Of a stretch of DNA of 64,000 nucleotides, positions 36,089-46,538 are shown piece by piece. The DNA is taken from positions 34,418,405 through 34,482,404 of the forward strand of contig CM065301.1 in the NCBI GenBank assembly GCA_032871835.1. Reading direction: 5' to 3'. The stretch is from Dipteronia dyeriana. Taxonomy: Eukaryota; Streptophyta; Magnoliopsida; Sapindales; Sapindaceae. A program made the translations under genes and the position numbers. Position 1 is the stretch's first letter. Each line of letters begins with the position of its first letter. The notes beneath the pieces were generated by a model. That model did no database searches. It worked only from the letters and a program-made list of their open reading frames with translations, and was not told the DNA's origin.

Positions 36089-37152
36089 TGTTAATAGCAA
36101 AATTTGGCTAGGGACTAAAGAAGAATTTTCTACTTCCCAGCCTTTCTGCAAGGGTTTAAATTCAAGCTTATATGACGGAGTTTCAAAGTCTCCGAGGTCG
36201 AGCTACCACGCGATCCTACAGGACCAAGGAGATGCCGCCCATACCATTTGTGCATCTCGCACGTGTCCAGACTTACCAAATAAAGCCTGACGATACCGCG
36301 TCAAGCTCTTTATACCAGGAAAAAAGCCCGAAGCTAGGTCGACGTGAAAGGACCTAGGTCCCCCGATATCAAGGTATCTCGTAACACTCTCCTAGAGCTT
36401 GCTATTATCTCTACATTTACTAGGAGACCTTCAAGGTGCCGATCTTGTCTTGTAAAAGCCCTTCTGTCTTATAGAGGTATAATCTCGACCTGTCCGAGCA
36501 TAAAAGGAAGAAGCCCGTAAAGCTTTATCATCACCAAAAATGCCAAGATCCACTGTAGATCTTGGCATGGTTAAATCAAGTAGCAAGAGCAGTCTTCGAG
36601 CGTACCTCTCCACCCTTTTAGAAGTAAGCCAAAGTTTCCTGTTTATGGTGATCACCTTACCAGGGCTTGCCAATCAAGCCCACCACCCCGCTAGAAAGCC
36701 TACAAAATTAGGTCAAGCTCTATGATAAAGCTCGGCATAGCTAAACCAAGTTCCCAACTACAAGGTTGGAACCCTATAGGATATTTCACCAGAAAAATGG
36801 TTAGCACAAACTCCATGGGAAGACCAACACGATCGATCTAGCTTCGTGACCATCGAGAGGTCCTTGGGACCTTACCAGTGTACTGGATCCTAGGGTACCT
36901 CGCCCTCAAGGAATATCAAATGTCACCTCAGGTAACCTCCATGAAGTACCTCTCCAAAGTGACATGTAGAACTAGAGCTCTCCTCTCAGCAACATAGAAA
37001 GAGAGGGTTGACTTTCATGACATTTAAAGTACCATTAATAAGGACAACCTTATTAATGGAGGTAGTCAACCCTATTAATGAGGTCAAATATATTAATAGA
37101 GACAGTCAACCCAATTATTGACATGATCAACACCATTAATAAGAGAATATTC
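36089..37152 (+). repeat. Element A1 3' LTR, first half, truncated
   Basis: It opens with TGTTAATAGCAAAATTT right after the polypurine tract. It is matched inverted by 60280 down to about 59260, up to ATTAATAAGAGAATATTC. At 37152/37153 the LTR stops and a gypsy protease-RT fragment in the opposite direction begins. About 1.15 kb of the 2.2 kb LTR is missing. Confidence 0.8.
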
Positions 37153-37537
37153 ATCGGGATCACCTGCATCTCCGTATGACTCTAGGTAAAAATATCATTT
37201 AATTTCGTGAAGAGCCTAATCAAGCCCTCTTTCATTCTTGGCTTAAGGGGAGCTCCGATCTTGACGACCTTCGAGGGATCGGTTAGTCGAATGGGAATCT
37301 TCTCTAACTTATAAACCAGGTGGCCGCTGCCCCATTCCCTTCTCTGTTCTTCCATGTCGGGCACCACAAGAACTTCTTCAGGATAATCGATGGAGCCCGC
37401 GTCTTCCAGGTTTAGTACCGGGGTTATCCCGTCTTGGATAGTCGTTATTTGGGTGAGCTGTTTAGCTAGAGCTGCTGGGTTAGCTGACACTGCGTATCAT
37501 TTCCTAGCTGCTTGCTGATCACCCTGAACCTCTCCCA
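37153..37537 (-). pseudogene. Element D protease-to-RT linker fragment
   Basis: The minus strand encodes the conserved linker between gypsy protease and reverse transcriptase (GDQQAARK, SANPAALAKQLTQITTIQDG, MEEQRREWGSGHLVYKLEKI, PSKVVKIGAPLKPRMKEGLI, FTKLNDIFT). It is closely related to 54760-55124 in element B. Neither the protease active site nor the RT catalytic box is present. On its right it is fused directly to gag sequence by an internal deletion. On its left it is cut by the A1 LTR. Confidence 0.85.
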
Positions 37538-37544
37538 CCTTGTC

Positions 37545-38605
37545 TGGGCTTAACCCCTTGGAACTGTGACCAGAAATCAGTTGATAGTTTGGTGAAAGAA
37601 TCTACGCTTCTGACGGGTAGTTTCCTAAACCTGGTCTTAGCATATTTTACGTGAGTGTAGTGGGGAACATCCAACACATTACGGCCATGGTTGTGTTCTG
37701 AACCTCCATCTGTTGAACAAAGCTCTCTAAGTGGCTCAGCGGTTCTTCATTCCAGAAGAACCTGTCAGCTGGCATTTTCAACTTAGGTGGGAGCCCTGCC
37801 TCCAGGATCCTTCTGGTGAAGGAGGCGTTCATTTCATTTAGAGGATCTTTCTTGTCCTCCTTATACTTCCCCTTCTTCATCAATTGGTCTTTCTGTAGCT
37901 ATGCCAACGGATCCCTTAGTCGATTGCTTTCTGACTTCCTTGAGTCGATCTCGGATTCCTCACCATCAAATCCCTCTGATGAACTTGTGACCTCTACTCG
38001 GTTTATTATTTGGATGGGGCTCGCTCGGGGGCTTTACTGACTTTCTTCTTCTTTACCCCGGGCTTCCCTCCATATAGTCGTTGGGTGGAGAAGCTCTTCC
38101 TATCCCCGGGGAAGGACATCTACCATTGATCTGAGTTGTCATGGTTGGTAGCATGGCAGCGTTTCGGGAACATGGCGCACGGGCCCTAGCATATCCAGGA
38201 TCGAAGTCGGGAGCCTTGCTTTGTTATGAGTTGATTCCCGAAGGGGCAGTCCCCAAGTGATCAAAGGAGGGTTGCCTAGCCCCTAGCCTACTTGATTCCC
38301 CTTGATTGCAAAGACCCATTTTTTGGATAGCGATACTCTCAATGAGTAGTCAAAGGCGGACATTCTCTACAAAGGCCGCCGCTTGTTGGTCAAGCTCGAC
38401 CTGGCTTCAAAGATGGGGATCCAGAGCCCGCACAGTTGCTGGCTGGTTGGGAATCTGACTGGATAGAAATCTAGCTATGGAGCCCGGATTTTTTCCTTTT
38501 CCTCAGGACCTTTCGTGTCGATGTAGCAGAAGGTTGTCCCGAGGTGCCCTGCTGCCCTTGTGAGGAGCGGAGCTTTATGATGACTTTGAAATAACGAACT
38601 TTTTG
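37545..38605 (-). pseudogene. Element D gag, degenerate
   Basis: The minus strand keeps pieces of Tat-type gag: an N-terminal region with QVELDQQAAAFVENVRL and NQGESSRLGARQPSFD, then the capsid core with MPADRFFWNEEPLSHLES and FTKLSTDFWSQFQGVKPR. It resembles 56400-57451 of element B. Several stops and at least one frameshift interrupt it. The zinc-knuckle end and the protease are lost in the internal deletion near 37537-37545. Gag would form the virus-like particle. Confidence 0.8.
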
Positions 38606-38631
38606 AATGTAAAAAGAGAGTGGTGTAAAAG

Positions 38632-38656
38632 GTTTCCCACAGACGGCGCCAAAAAG
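38632..38656 (-). other. Primer-binding-site region of element D
   Basis: Read on the minus strand, directly after the LTR end, is CTTTTTGGCGCCGTCTGTGG, the least mutated of the primer-site regions in this window. It fixes D as a minus-strand element with its 5' LTR on the right. Confidence 0.75.
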
Positions 38657-39743
38657 TGTTGACGGGAAATTTCCTCAAGATGAGAAATTTCTGTTAACAC
38701 CCTCCATACCATTACCACGAAAGCGGTGGCCGGGGTCGATACCGTTGGTTCCCGACCTGTTTAAGAGACAGACGAGTGGCTGAACTGTAATAACAGTAAA
38801 TGATAGCTCTATTATTGATATAATGCTTTAAGATACAAATAACTCTCTTGTTTGCTCACAATCTCTTGGAAGTGTAGGGTGTTGGAAACTTAGTGCCTGT
38901 TGAATAGTGGAGATGAAGGTGACCGTGTTCTGAATCAGAATTTAGGCCCCCCTTCTATGTGTATATATGTTGTTTATGATTTTCTGTCTCTATCGTTAGT
39001 TGTCGTCTCACATTCCATGCTTGGCTTCATATATATCGTCCAAGTAGGTTTTTCGTTAGCGAATACTCCACCGTAATCTCATGAATCCGTTCCCTCCTTA
39101 TCGCGTGGGATTCGTTATTTAAATTTGAATTGTTGACGAAGATAAGTTTGTTCCCTTATTTGAATTTAAACTCTTGACGTGTATGTAAATATTATGTGGA
39201 GATGATCCTGTGTGCACTCTTGCCATAGATCTTCATAGAGGCCACCCTGCCAACTACCCATTTCCCCGTAGAGCGAGGTAGACCCCTGCTCTGGCACTGT
39301 TCTTAGAAGCTTAAGATGGATTTTCCCCTACCCGTTGGGGCTTGAAGTGCTCTTGTAGACCTTCCCGGGAGGCAGCTGGGGTAGTGTAGATTTGGGCGTG
39401 ACTCTTCTTTTATGTCCAGCAAGAACAGTGGGCTTCTGGAGAGGTTGGTGGGCTTCTTTCGAATGTCTCTTGAGCTTTGAGACTTCCCCTGGCATTCACG
39501 GGGCGGTTGTGAAGTCCAAACTCAGAGCCAAGGTTCCTCGATAGATGGCCTGGAGAAGCCCTGCTTCCAGTACTCTTTTGGGGGCTGGTCCCAGTCGCGC
39601 TTTGCTTGTCTTCTGGTAGCTTTGAAGCCGAACTGACCTTCTCTGCTCCTGCGGGGTGGCTTTACGGTCTTTCCGGGCTTCATGATTGTCGATTTTGGGT
39701 GGAAAATTTCTGTTTGACCCCTAGCCAAATTTCACTATTAACA
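38657..39743 (-). repeat. Element D 5' LTR (1087 bp)
   Basis: On the plus strand it runs from TGTTGACGGGAAATTT to AAATTTCACTATTAACA, with terminal inverted repeats. It matches the B LTRs (46539-47644, 57530-58636) along its length. Its internal sequence lies to the left. No partner LTR is present; D was truncated at 37153. Confidence 0.85.
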
Positions 39744-40427
39744 ATTTGGTAGTTAGAATCCTTATCTAAAAGAAATCTATCCTATCCCAAATTGCATATT
39801 TGATAACCGAATTTCATGTCTTTGTTATAGATAAGGAGATTTCAATCTTTCCTAAGGATTACTTGATGGACAAGAATCCTATCCTTAGGTAGATTAACTT
39901 GATGGTTACGAATCCTTTCGAAATAAGAATTCTACCATTAAGTCGTTTTACTTGGTGACCAAGAATCCTTTTTTAAAATGAATTCTTTCATACACCAAGA
40001 CTCTTAATCCAACTCAATAATTTGATTAGATAACTAATTCCTTTTATTTTTCTACTTATCAAATATAGTCTTTAACAATAACTATACTACCAACAATAGT
40101 ATAGTTTTAGGAGACCATCTCCTATTAAGAAAAAGATTTTGACTTTTAATTAAATAATTAATTAATCAACAAATTAATTAATTTCCATTTAATTAAATAA
40201 TAAAATAAAAATAATATATATAAGCTATTCACCATAGCATTTGCCGCCCATACCTAAAATAAAATGCCATATATTATTTTTCTTATTTTATTAAATCCAT
40301 TGTACCTTAATAAAAAGTCCAAATGTGAACTAGACCTATTCTTACAAAAAGAAACAAGTTCACATGCCTTAATACAAATCTAGATGGACCCCTAAATTGG
40401 TCTGGTAGAAATCTACAAGTTCACATC
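39744..40427 (-). repeat. Inverted fragment of the copia LTR
   Basis: It is the reverse complement of about 2618-3338 in the copia LTR. Shared marks are the long TTAATTAATTAATT region, GGAGACCATCTCCTA, AGTTCACATG, and the repeated AAGGATT/CCAAGTAAATCC-type boxes. It has neither LTR end, no PBS and no polypurine tract, so it is a fragment. It sits between the LTRs of D and C. Confidence 0.85.
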
Positions 40428-40698
40428 GAGCCTAAATTATGTTATTAGAACACAGCCATTATGGTATCCTTTATTCGACAAGCACGAAGTTGCCACCTTC
40501 CTATGTCCCAGAGAGATTGTGAGTGTATGTGAGAAATTTCTATATATCACGAGTGTTCAATAGTAAAGCTCTCATTTGCTATTATCATTCAATCATTCGT
40601 TTCTATCTAAGCAGGTCAGGTATCAAAGGTACCTCTATGGTAGAGGTCTCGAGGGTGTTAGTTGGAATTTCTCATCTGAAGCAAATTTCCCGTTAACA
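40428..40698 (+). repeat. Element C LTR, last 270 bp
   Basis: It matches the sense-orientation 3' part of the B/D-type LTR (AGAACACAG...CATT, GAGAGATTGTGAG, GGTCTCGAGGGTGTTA) and ends GCAAATTTCCCGTTAACA. A primer-site-like CTTTCTGGATCCGTTTGTGG follows (PBS about 40704). The rest of the LTR is missing where the copia fragment abuts. Confidence 0.8.
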
Positions 40699-40755
40699 CT
40701 TTCTGGATCCGTTTGTGGGAAAATCACACACCACCATTTTTATATTCACAAGTTT

Positions 40756-42480
40756 GTTGTTTTACAGTTGGCATAAAGGTTCGTTCCTTCCAAGGATAGC
40801 CAGGTGCATCGGGACAACCTTCCGCTGCATCGACACAAAAGGTCCCAAAGAATGGAAGAAAATCATGGCTCCATTGCCAAGTCCTAGACCAGCTAGCCAC
40901 TGTGCGGGCTTTGGATCCCTCTATGGGAAGCCAGGTCGCGCTTGACCAACAAGCGATGGCCATCGTGGAAAACGTCCACCTACAGTTGCTTGCTGAGGGT
41001 ATTACTGTCCAGAAAGCAAACCTCTGCAATCGAGGGGAATAAAGCAGGCCTGGGACTAGGCAACCCGCATTTGATGGCCTGGGACCTACCCCTCTAGAGC
41101 CAGCTCGTAATAGAAAGGGACTCCAACCCTCGATCCGGGATAGGTTAGGGCCCATACCCCTTATTCCCGAAATGCTGCCACGCTACCAACCCAGACAAGT
41201 CAAGTCCGCGGTAGACGTCCCTCTCCAAGAGTGACGAGAGTTTCTTCACCCAATGACTTCAAGGAGAGGAGCCTGAGCAAGGGAGGAAGAAAGCCAGTAA
41301 AGCGCTTAGGCGGACCCCCTCCTAAGAAGGAATCAAGTAGAGGTCACCAGCTCGTCAAAAGGGTCTGACAGTGAGGAGACCGAGATTAACTTAAGGAAAT
41401 CTGAGACCAAGTGCCTGAGAGACCAGTTGGTAAAGCTTCAGAAAGAGGTCTAGTAGATGAAGAATGGGAAGTAAAAAGAGGGCAAGTGAGATGAACACAC
41501 TTTTCACCAGAAGGATCAAGGACGTGGAGCTCTCGTCAAAATTCAAAATGCCGACTGACAGATTCTCTGAGACTGAAGACCCCTTGAGCAATTTGTAGAG
41601 ATTTGTTTAATAGATGCAGGTCCAGAAGATGACCAGGGTCGCTATGTGTCGAATTTTCCCAACTACACTGACAGATTATGCTAAGACCTAGTTTAAAAAG
41701 CTACCCGCTGGCAGTAAGGATTCCTTCACAAAATTGTCAATTGATTTCTGCTTAAAATTCTAGAGAGTTAACCCCTGATTGAAAGATCCAATCCATCTAC
41801 AGTGCTTGCTCCAGAGAGAGGGGAAACCTTCTGAGCTTATGTAGAGTGTTTCCACAAGGAAGTCATCCGGATGGGGGTCTTCACAGAGAAAGAAACCCTC
41901 GCCAACTTTAAAATGAATTTATGGGCAGGCAAGCTTTTCCGGTCTTTTGCAAAGAGACCTACCAAGAAGCCTATGATCGGGTTGTGGAGCAAATTAAAGT
42001 CGATGAACAACTCTAGGTCAAGATGGAACACGACGATATGATAGCCGTAAAGCGATAAAAGAAGGAAGCTCCCAAGCCTGAGCAAGCTTAGAAAAGCCAG
42101 AACAAACTCCCCAATAGGTCGACGTATCGCTTCCCTATTTCTCAACGCAGATCAGAAAGACATCCAGTAAAACGAACTCCTCCACTGGCTTCACCTCCTC
42201 CCAGGACAGTGGCCTAAATAGCTCAAGATGAGAGAGGATATGATCGCTACACCCCATTAAATACATCCCGTGAAAGCCTCTATCGATAAGAGGAATCAAT
42301 ATAAGTATTGTGACTTTCATAAAGACGTGGAACACAACACTTCAGAGTGCTATAACCTACAAAATCAGATCGAGGCTTTGATAAGAGAAGGATGCTTGGT
42401 AGAATTCTTACAGCAAGTCAGGGATAACATTTAGATTGGAACAGAAGTGCAAGCCAAGATCCGTGACCACACTGAGAAAA
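40756..42480 (+). pseudogene. Element C gag, heavily degenerate
   Basis: The plus strand keeps an N-terminal region (LDQQAMAIVENVHLQLLAEG), the capsid core (TTLTDYAKT near 41665, DSFTKLSIDF near 41730, LKDPIHLQ near 41790) and a zinc-knuckle-like end (YCDFHKDVEHNTSEC near 42305). It is related to gag of B and D. Many in-frame TAG/TAA codons fall where relatives have glutamine (for example 41606-41613, 41761, 42015), and frameshifts occur near 41815. It follows the C primer site, so it is the first gene of element C. Confidence 0.8.
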
Positions 42481-42649
42481 AAAAGAGGAGCAGGCGGATT
42501 TGATGCAACAAATCCAGATAATACATACCATTAGCGGAGGGCCTACTCTGGCTGGGACCTCCAAAAATTCCATAAAAAACCACACAAGGAAAGTCTCTCG
42601 TATGGAAGAACGGTGGGGTATCTTTAAGGTCGACCAGAGCTCGACCAAC

Positions 42650-43230
42650 CCCTCCTAATTGTCACAGTTCATTTTTACCGAATCGGATGTCTACAACACC
42701 GTGCAGCCTCATGATGATCCCATGGTGATCACTGTACATTGCCAATTGTAAAGTACACCGTGTGCTCGTCGACACAGGCAGCAACGTCGATCTCCTAATT
42801 AAAGGCACACTAGAAAGATTGAACTTGAAATAGTGGTGTTACAATAGTTGCACTACCCTGCTGTATGGGTTCATTGGGGACTCGATCATACCCATGGGAT
42901 CAAAAATCGTGCCAGTAATCATTGGAGCCACACCTCTCCAGTAGTATATCATGATAGATTTCATGGCGGTGGATGCCCCGTCGGCCTACAATACAATATT
43001 AGGAATGCCGTTTTTATCATCCTTGAAAGGGGTCCTATCCATCTACCACAACGTTCTGAAGTTCCAGTAGGAGAAAGGGTGATAAAAGTTCGGGGTGACC
43101 AGCAAGCAGCCAGAAGATGTTATGCAATGTCTGCCAACCCAATAGCTCTAGCAAAACAACTTGCCCTGGTAACAACGATCCAAGATGGGGCAACCCGTAT
43201 ATGTAGAACCCACAAATCACCCATAGGTTG
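42650..43230 (+). pseudogene. Element C aspartic protease and linker
   Basis: It keeps the retropepsin active-site box DTGS at 42771-42782 (VLVDTGSNVDLL) and the later AYNTILGMPFLSSLKGV. The linker GDQQAARRCYAMSANPIALA leads to RT. Frameshifts near 42750 and 42840 and a stop near 42830 break it. In the family this enzyme cuts the Gag-Pol polyprotein. Confidence 0.8.
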
Positions 43231-43289
43231 ACCCTGTGGTGCCAAACAAGGAGGAGCAGATAAGGGTATGGGCCAACTGCCATTCAGTG

Positions 43290-44685
43290 GATAAGCTATA
43301 AGAGGTTCTTATCTGAATGGGTGATCCCTCGAAGGTCGTCAAAGTCAGAGCAAACATTGAGCAGGGAGTGAAAGAGGGTTTGATCGGACTCCTTAAAGAG
43401 TTCAATGATATCTTCGCTTGGAGTCACGACGAGATGATTGGGATTCCGATGACTTTGGCTGCTCACCGATTGACAGTGGATCCAACCTTCAAGCCCATCA
43501 AATAAAAAAGGCTTCACTTCTACACTGAAAGAAATATTACGATTCAGGGAGAAGTAGACAAACTGACCCAAGCAGGCTTCATTAGGGAAGTGCGCTAGCC
43601 CGAATGGATTGCCAACGTAGTTATGGTAACAAAGGCAAATGTAAAGTGGCACATATGCGACGTTTATTCGACATCAACCGGGTATACCAGAAAGACCGTT
43701 TCCCTCTACCAAAATTGATCAGTAGTTGACTCCACCTCTGGAAATAAGCTCTTGAGCTTTATGGATGCATTTTCAGGGTACAATCAAATTATGATGCACC
43801 CTGTTGACCAGGAAAAGACCAGTTTCATCACAGGTCGAGGTTTTTACTACTACAAAGTCATGCCTTTCCGGCTTAAAAATGTAGGAGCTACTTATCAACA
43901 GTTAATCAACTGGCTGTTTAATCTAGAAATAGGAAAATCAATGGAGGTGTACATCGACGACATGATCACCAAGTCATCAACCTTTGGAGGTCATCTGGGC
44001 GACCTGCGCAGAACCTTCATGATCCTAAGGGAAAACCAGATGAGATTAAACCCTTCCAAGTGCACCTTTGTGGTGACTGCGGGGAAGTTTCTAGGTTTCA
44101 TGGTCCATGAGAGAGGCACAGAGGCTAATACGAAAACGATTAAGGCTATCCTGGATCTGGAGTCCCCCACATTGCTTAAACAGGATCAAGTCTTGACCGG
44201 TTAGGTAGCAGCGCTCAACAGGTTCATTTCTCGGTCTATCGATAAGTGTCTCCCATTCCTAAAAGCCATTAAGCAGAGAAGAAACATGAAATGGGACCAA
44301 GAGAGTGAACAAGCTTTTCAAGCCTTGAAAAAAATACCTATCAAGACCTCTGCTTCTGGTTAAGCCAAGCCCTGTAGAAGAACTGCAAATCTACTTGGCA
44401 GTTTCAGAAACTACTGTAAGTGGGGCCTTGGTCAAGAAATGTGGAGATAGGATCCAACAGCCTATCTACTACGTGAGTCATGCTCTAACCAAGCCCGAGA
44501 AGAACTATACCCTTTTGGAGAAGCTCGCTTATGCCTTGGTAACCTCGGTAAAGAAGTTCCTCCCTTACTTCCAAGCTCATTCAATAGCAGTAGTGACAGA
44601 CCAACCCCTCCATCAATTCTTGCAAAGGCCGGATATTTCCAGAAGGTTTATTTTTTTGGCCTTAGAGCTCACCCAGTTTGATTGA
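43290..44685 (+). pseudogene. Element C reverse transcriptase and first RNase H
   Basis: It runs from the RT entry (LAAHRLTVDPTFKPIK, then EVDKLTQAGFIRE) through SFMDAFSGYNQIMMHP and the catalytic YIDD at 43950-43961 to MRLNPSKCTF and FLGFMVHERG. After a stop near 44203 it continues into RNase H (MKWDQESEQAFQALKK, YYVSHALTKPEKNYTLLEKL, VVTDQPLHQFLQRPD). The catalytic aspartates of the palm are present, unlike in element B. Stops near 43503, 43600 and 43720 and frameshifts disable it. Coding stops abruptly after LALELTQFD at 44685, where inverted A-type leader begins; the second RNase H and integrase are absent. Confidence 0.9.
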
Positions 44686-45966
44686 AGGTATAAGCCTAGA
44701 GGGGTAGGTCCCAGGCCATCAAATGCTAGGGCGATGAATGACCCGGTACATATAGAGCAAAGCCACCGACCTTGTAGCTGTGCTACCACTCTAGAAGCTT
44801 GCTTGGGCACGTAGGAGGCCTTACCAAATATGGGAATCTTCTAGATTATCCTCGATCAGATTGAGCTTCGACGGCTTGCTAGGGCGGTGAATGGCCTGGT
44901 ACACACGGAGCAAAGCCACCGGTCTGGTACTGGTCCAGAAGCATGCTTAGGATGCTTGGGATCTTTGGAGTCCCAGCAATTTGAAAAGAGGCTCTGGACC
45001 ATGCTAGAATGGATTGGAGTCGTAAAGGCTCACTTGGGCGTTGATCGGCCCTATATAAGAACTGAGGAGCAACTTGGCCTTACAGTGAGGCTGTTACTCT
45101 AGAGGTTTGCTTAGGCATGTAGGAGGCCTTACCAAAAGTGGGAAACCTCTGGGCTTTTCTCGATCAGATCGGGCTTTGGTGGCTTGCTAGGGAATTGAAT
45201 GACCCGGTACATATAGAGCAAAGCCACCGGTCTAGTACTGGTCCAAAAGCATGCTTGGGATCATTGGAGTCCCCAGCAATTTGAAATGAGGTTCTAGACC
45301 ACGTGGAATGAACCGAGAGTTTAGTGGCTCACTTGGGCATTGACTGGCCCTGTGCATGAGGCGTGGAACCACTAATCTTCTACTGGTCGTGGTGCTCTAG
45401 AAGCTACACAACTGAGTTGGCTTCTTAGATTCATGGTTCGACCTGCTACCTCTACCTAAGAGGCTTACGAAGGGCAGATCTGGAGGCATGAGGGGATCCG
45501 TATGAACAGGTCGAAGCCCAATGGATCTGCTGGATAAGTGATACACTGGTGACGGAGCGAATCTGCTGTTAAAGAGCAGAAGAGGTACAGTTCTACAGTA
45601 TAGGACCTCTCGATGTATCAGAATGGTCCAGCTATACAGGAGATCTTCAAGCGGTGAGCTACTGTATTAGAGCTATATGATTATCTGAGCAGGTTCACTT
45701 CATAAGAGTAGAATAATGAATTGGTTCAACCAGGAATCCCACGTACCATATTTTCTCCACAATGAACGAAACTCATTAAATAATAAAATGACCACCACAT
45801 TCGATGCATAGGCGATATAGACAAGTATGGAGAATAAACATCGTATATAGTAAATGATATTCCATGAATAATGATTTTGTTACCTCGATAGTATAATAAT
45901 ACTCATGTAGAGACATGGGGGCTTTCAAAAGGGGTGTGGAAACTTCCCACAGAATGTGCCAGAAAG
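44686..45966 (-). repeat. Element A2 leader fragment
   Basis: It is the inverted match of the A1 leader at 4903 to about 6100. Shared marks are GGGGTGTGGAAACTTCCCA by the primer site, GAGGGGATCCGTATGAACAG near 45490, and the 450-bp repeat units (GCAAAGCCACCGGTCT...GAAGCATGCTT near 44925 and 45220). A degenerate primer site (TGGCACATTCTGTGGG on the minus strand) lies at its right end next to the LTR. It is noncoding, and is truncated at 44686 against element C. Confidence 0.8.
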
Positions 45967-46202
45967 TGTTAACGGGAAATTTGTTTAGGATAAGAAATCC
46001 TTGTTAACAGCCTTGAGACCACTACAACAGAGGTGGTGGACGGGGTTGGTATCGTAGATACCTGACCTTATCTTGTATGAATATGAAGGAGGATGAAACA
46101 AGAGGTAGGAGAAAAGCCATCCCTTCTGTCGGGCTTCGTGCTTCGTGCTTTTGAAGTAGATCTTGGGAGCATGAGGTTCTCTTGCTGGTGTGAAAGGGTT
46201 GA

Positions 46203-46237
46203 TCTTGGTCTTGGTCTTGGTCTTGGTCTTGGTCCTG
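46203..46237 (+). repeat. Hexanucleotide microsatellite (CTTGGT)n
   Basis: About five copies of CTTGGT lie inside the A2 LTR. The A1 LTR has only a short AGGACCAGGACC-type counterpart near 4630, so the run has changed length between copies. Confidence 0.8.
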
Positions 46238-46533
46238 GTAATCGGTCGGGGGTCGGAGCCCCTCATGGTACCTGGAGCCCAGTTATTGAGCCCTATTCCT
46301 TCCTGTAATTCCCCGACCTAGATAGCAAGTAAGGAGAGGGCTTCTCTAGCTCTAGTGTCGGAGAGCTCGATTTTTGCCATAAAGATGATGCAGGAGAGTC
46401 CATCGACTTTCTTCAAGCTAGTCTGGGTTGTTTCTCCACAACTTGATATGCGACTTTAGCATCTAGATGGGAAGATAAGAGAGCTAGGTCCAGCGAGGTA
46501 GGAACTTAGCTCACACTCATATACGCATGCATT

Positions 46534-46538
46534 ACACA
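46534..46538. other. Target-site duplication of element B, left copy
   Basis: ACACA lies directly before the TGTTGACAGG that opens element B. It is identical to 58637-58641. Five bases is the usual size for plant LTR retrotransposons. Confidence 0.85.

Larger units (their letters stand above)
4045..37152 (+). mobile_element. Element A1: large Tat-like gypsy-type LTR element carrying the satellite array
   Basis: From left to right it holds the 3' part of a 5' LTR (to 4902), a primer-site region, 4.9 kb of leader with internal repeats, the 99-bp tandem array, a 3' UTR with polypurine tract, and the first 1064 bp of a 3' LTR. All parts read on the plus strand. The two LTR pieces do not overlap, but both match the A2 LTR (45967-46538 plus 58642-60280), which joins them into one 2.2 kb LTR. 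No gag, protease, RT or integrase is recognisable inside, so it would be a non-autonomous derivative or one whose coding part was replaced. The 5' LTR was cut by the copia insertion and the 3' LTR is truncated at 37152, so no target-site duplication can be seen. Confidence 0.75.
45967..46538 (-). repeat. Element A2 LTR, part 1 (left of the element B insertion)
   Basis: On the plus strand it starts TGTTAACGGGAAATTT (the LTR 3' end in sense orientation) and matches 4270-4902 inverted. It is interrupted at 46538 by element B and continues at 58642. With 58642-60280 it makes an LTR of about 2.2 kb. Confidence 0.85.

Noticed and set aside
40724..41155. 143-codon minus-strand frame as a gene
   Set aside because: It is the shadow of element C gag, which is recognisable on the plus strand.
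46093..46308. Frame rich in Gly-Leu repeats in the A2 LTR
   Set aside because: Produced by the CTTGGT microsatellite.
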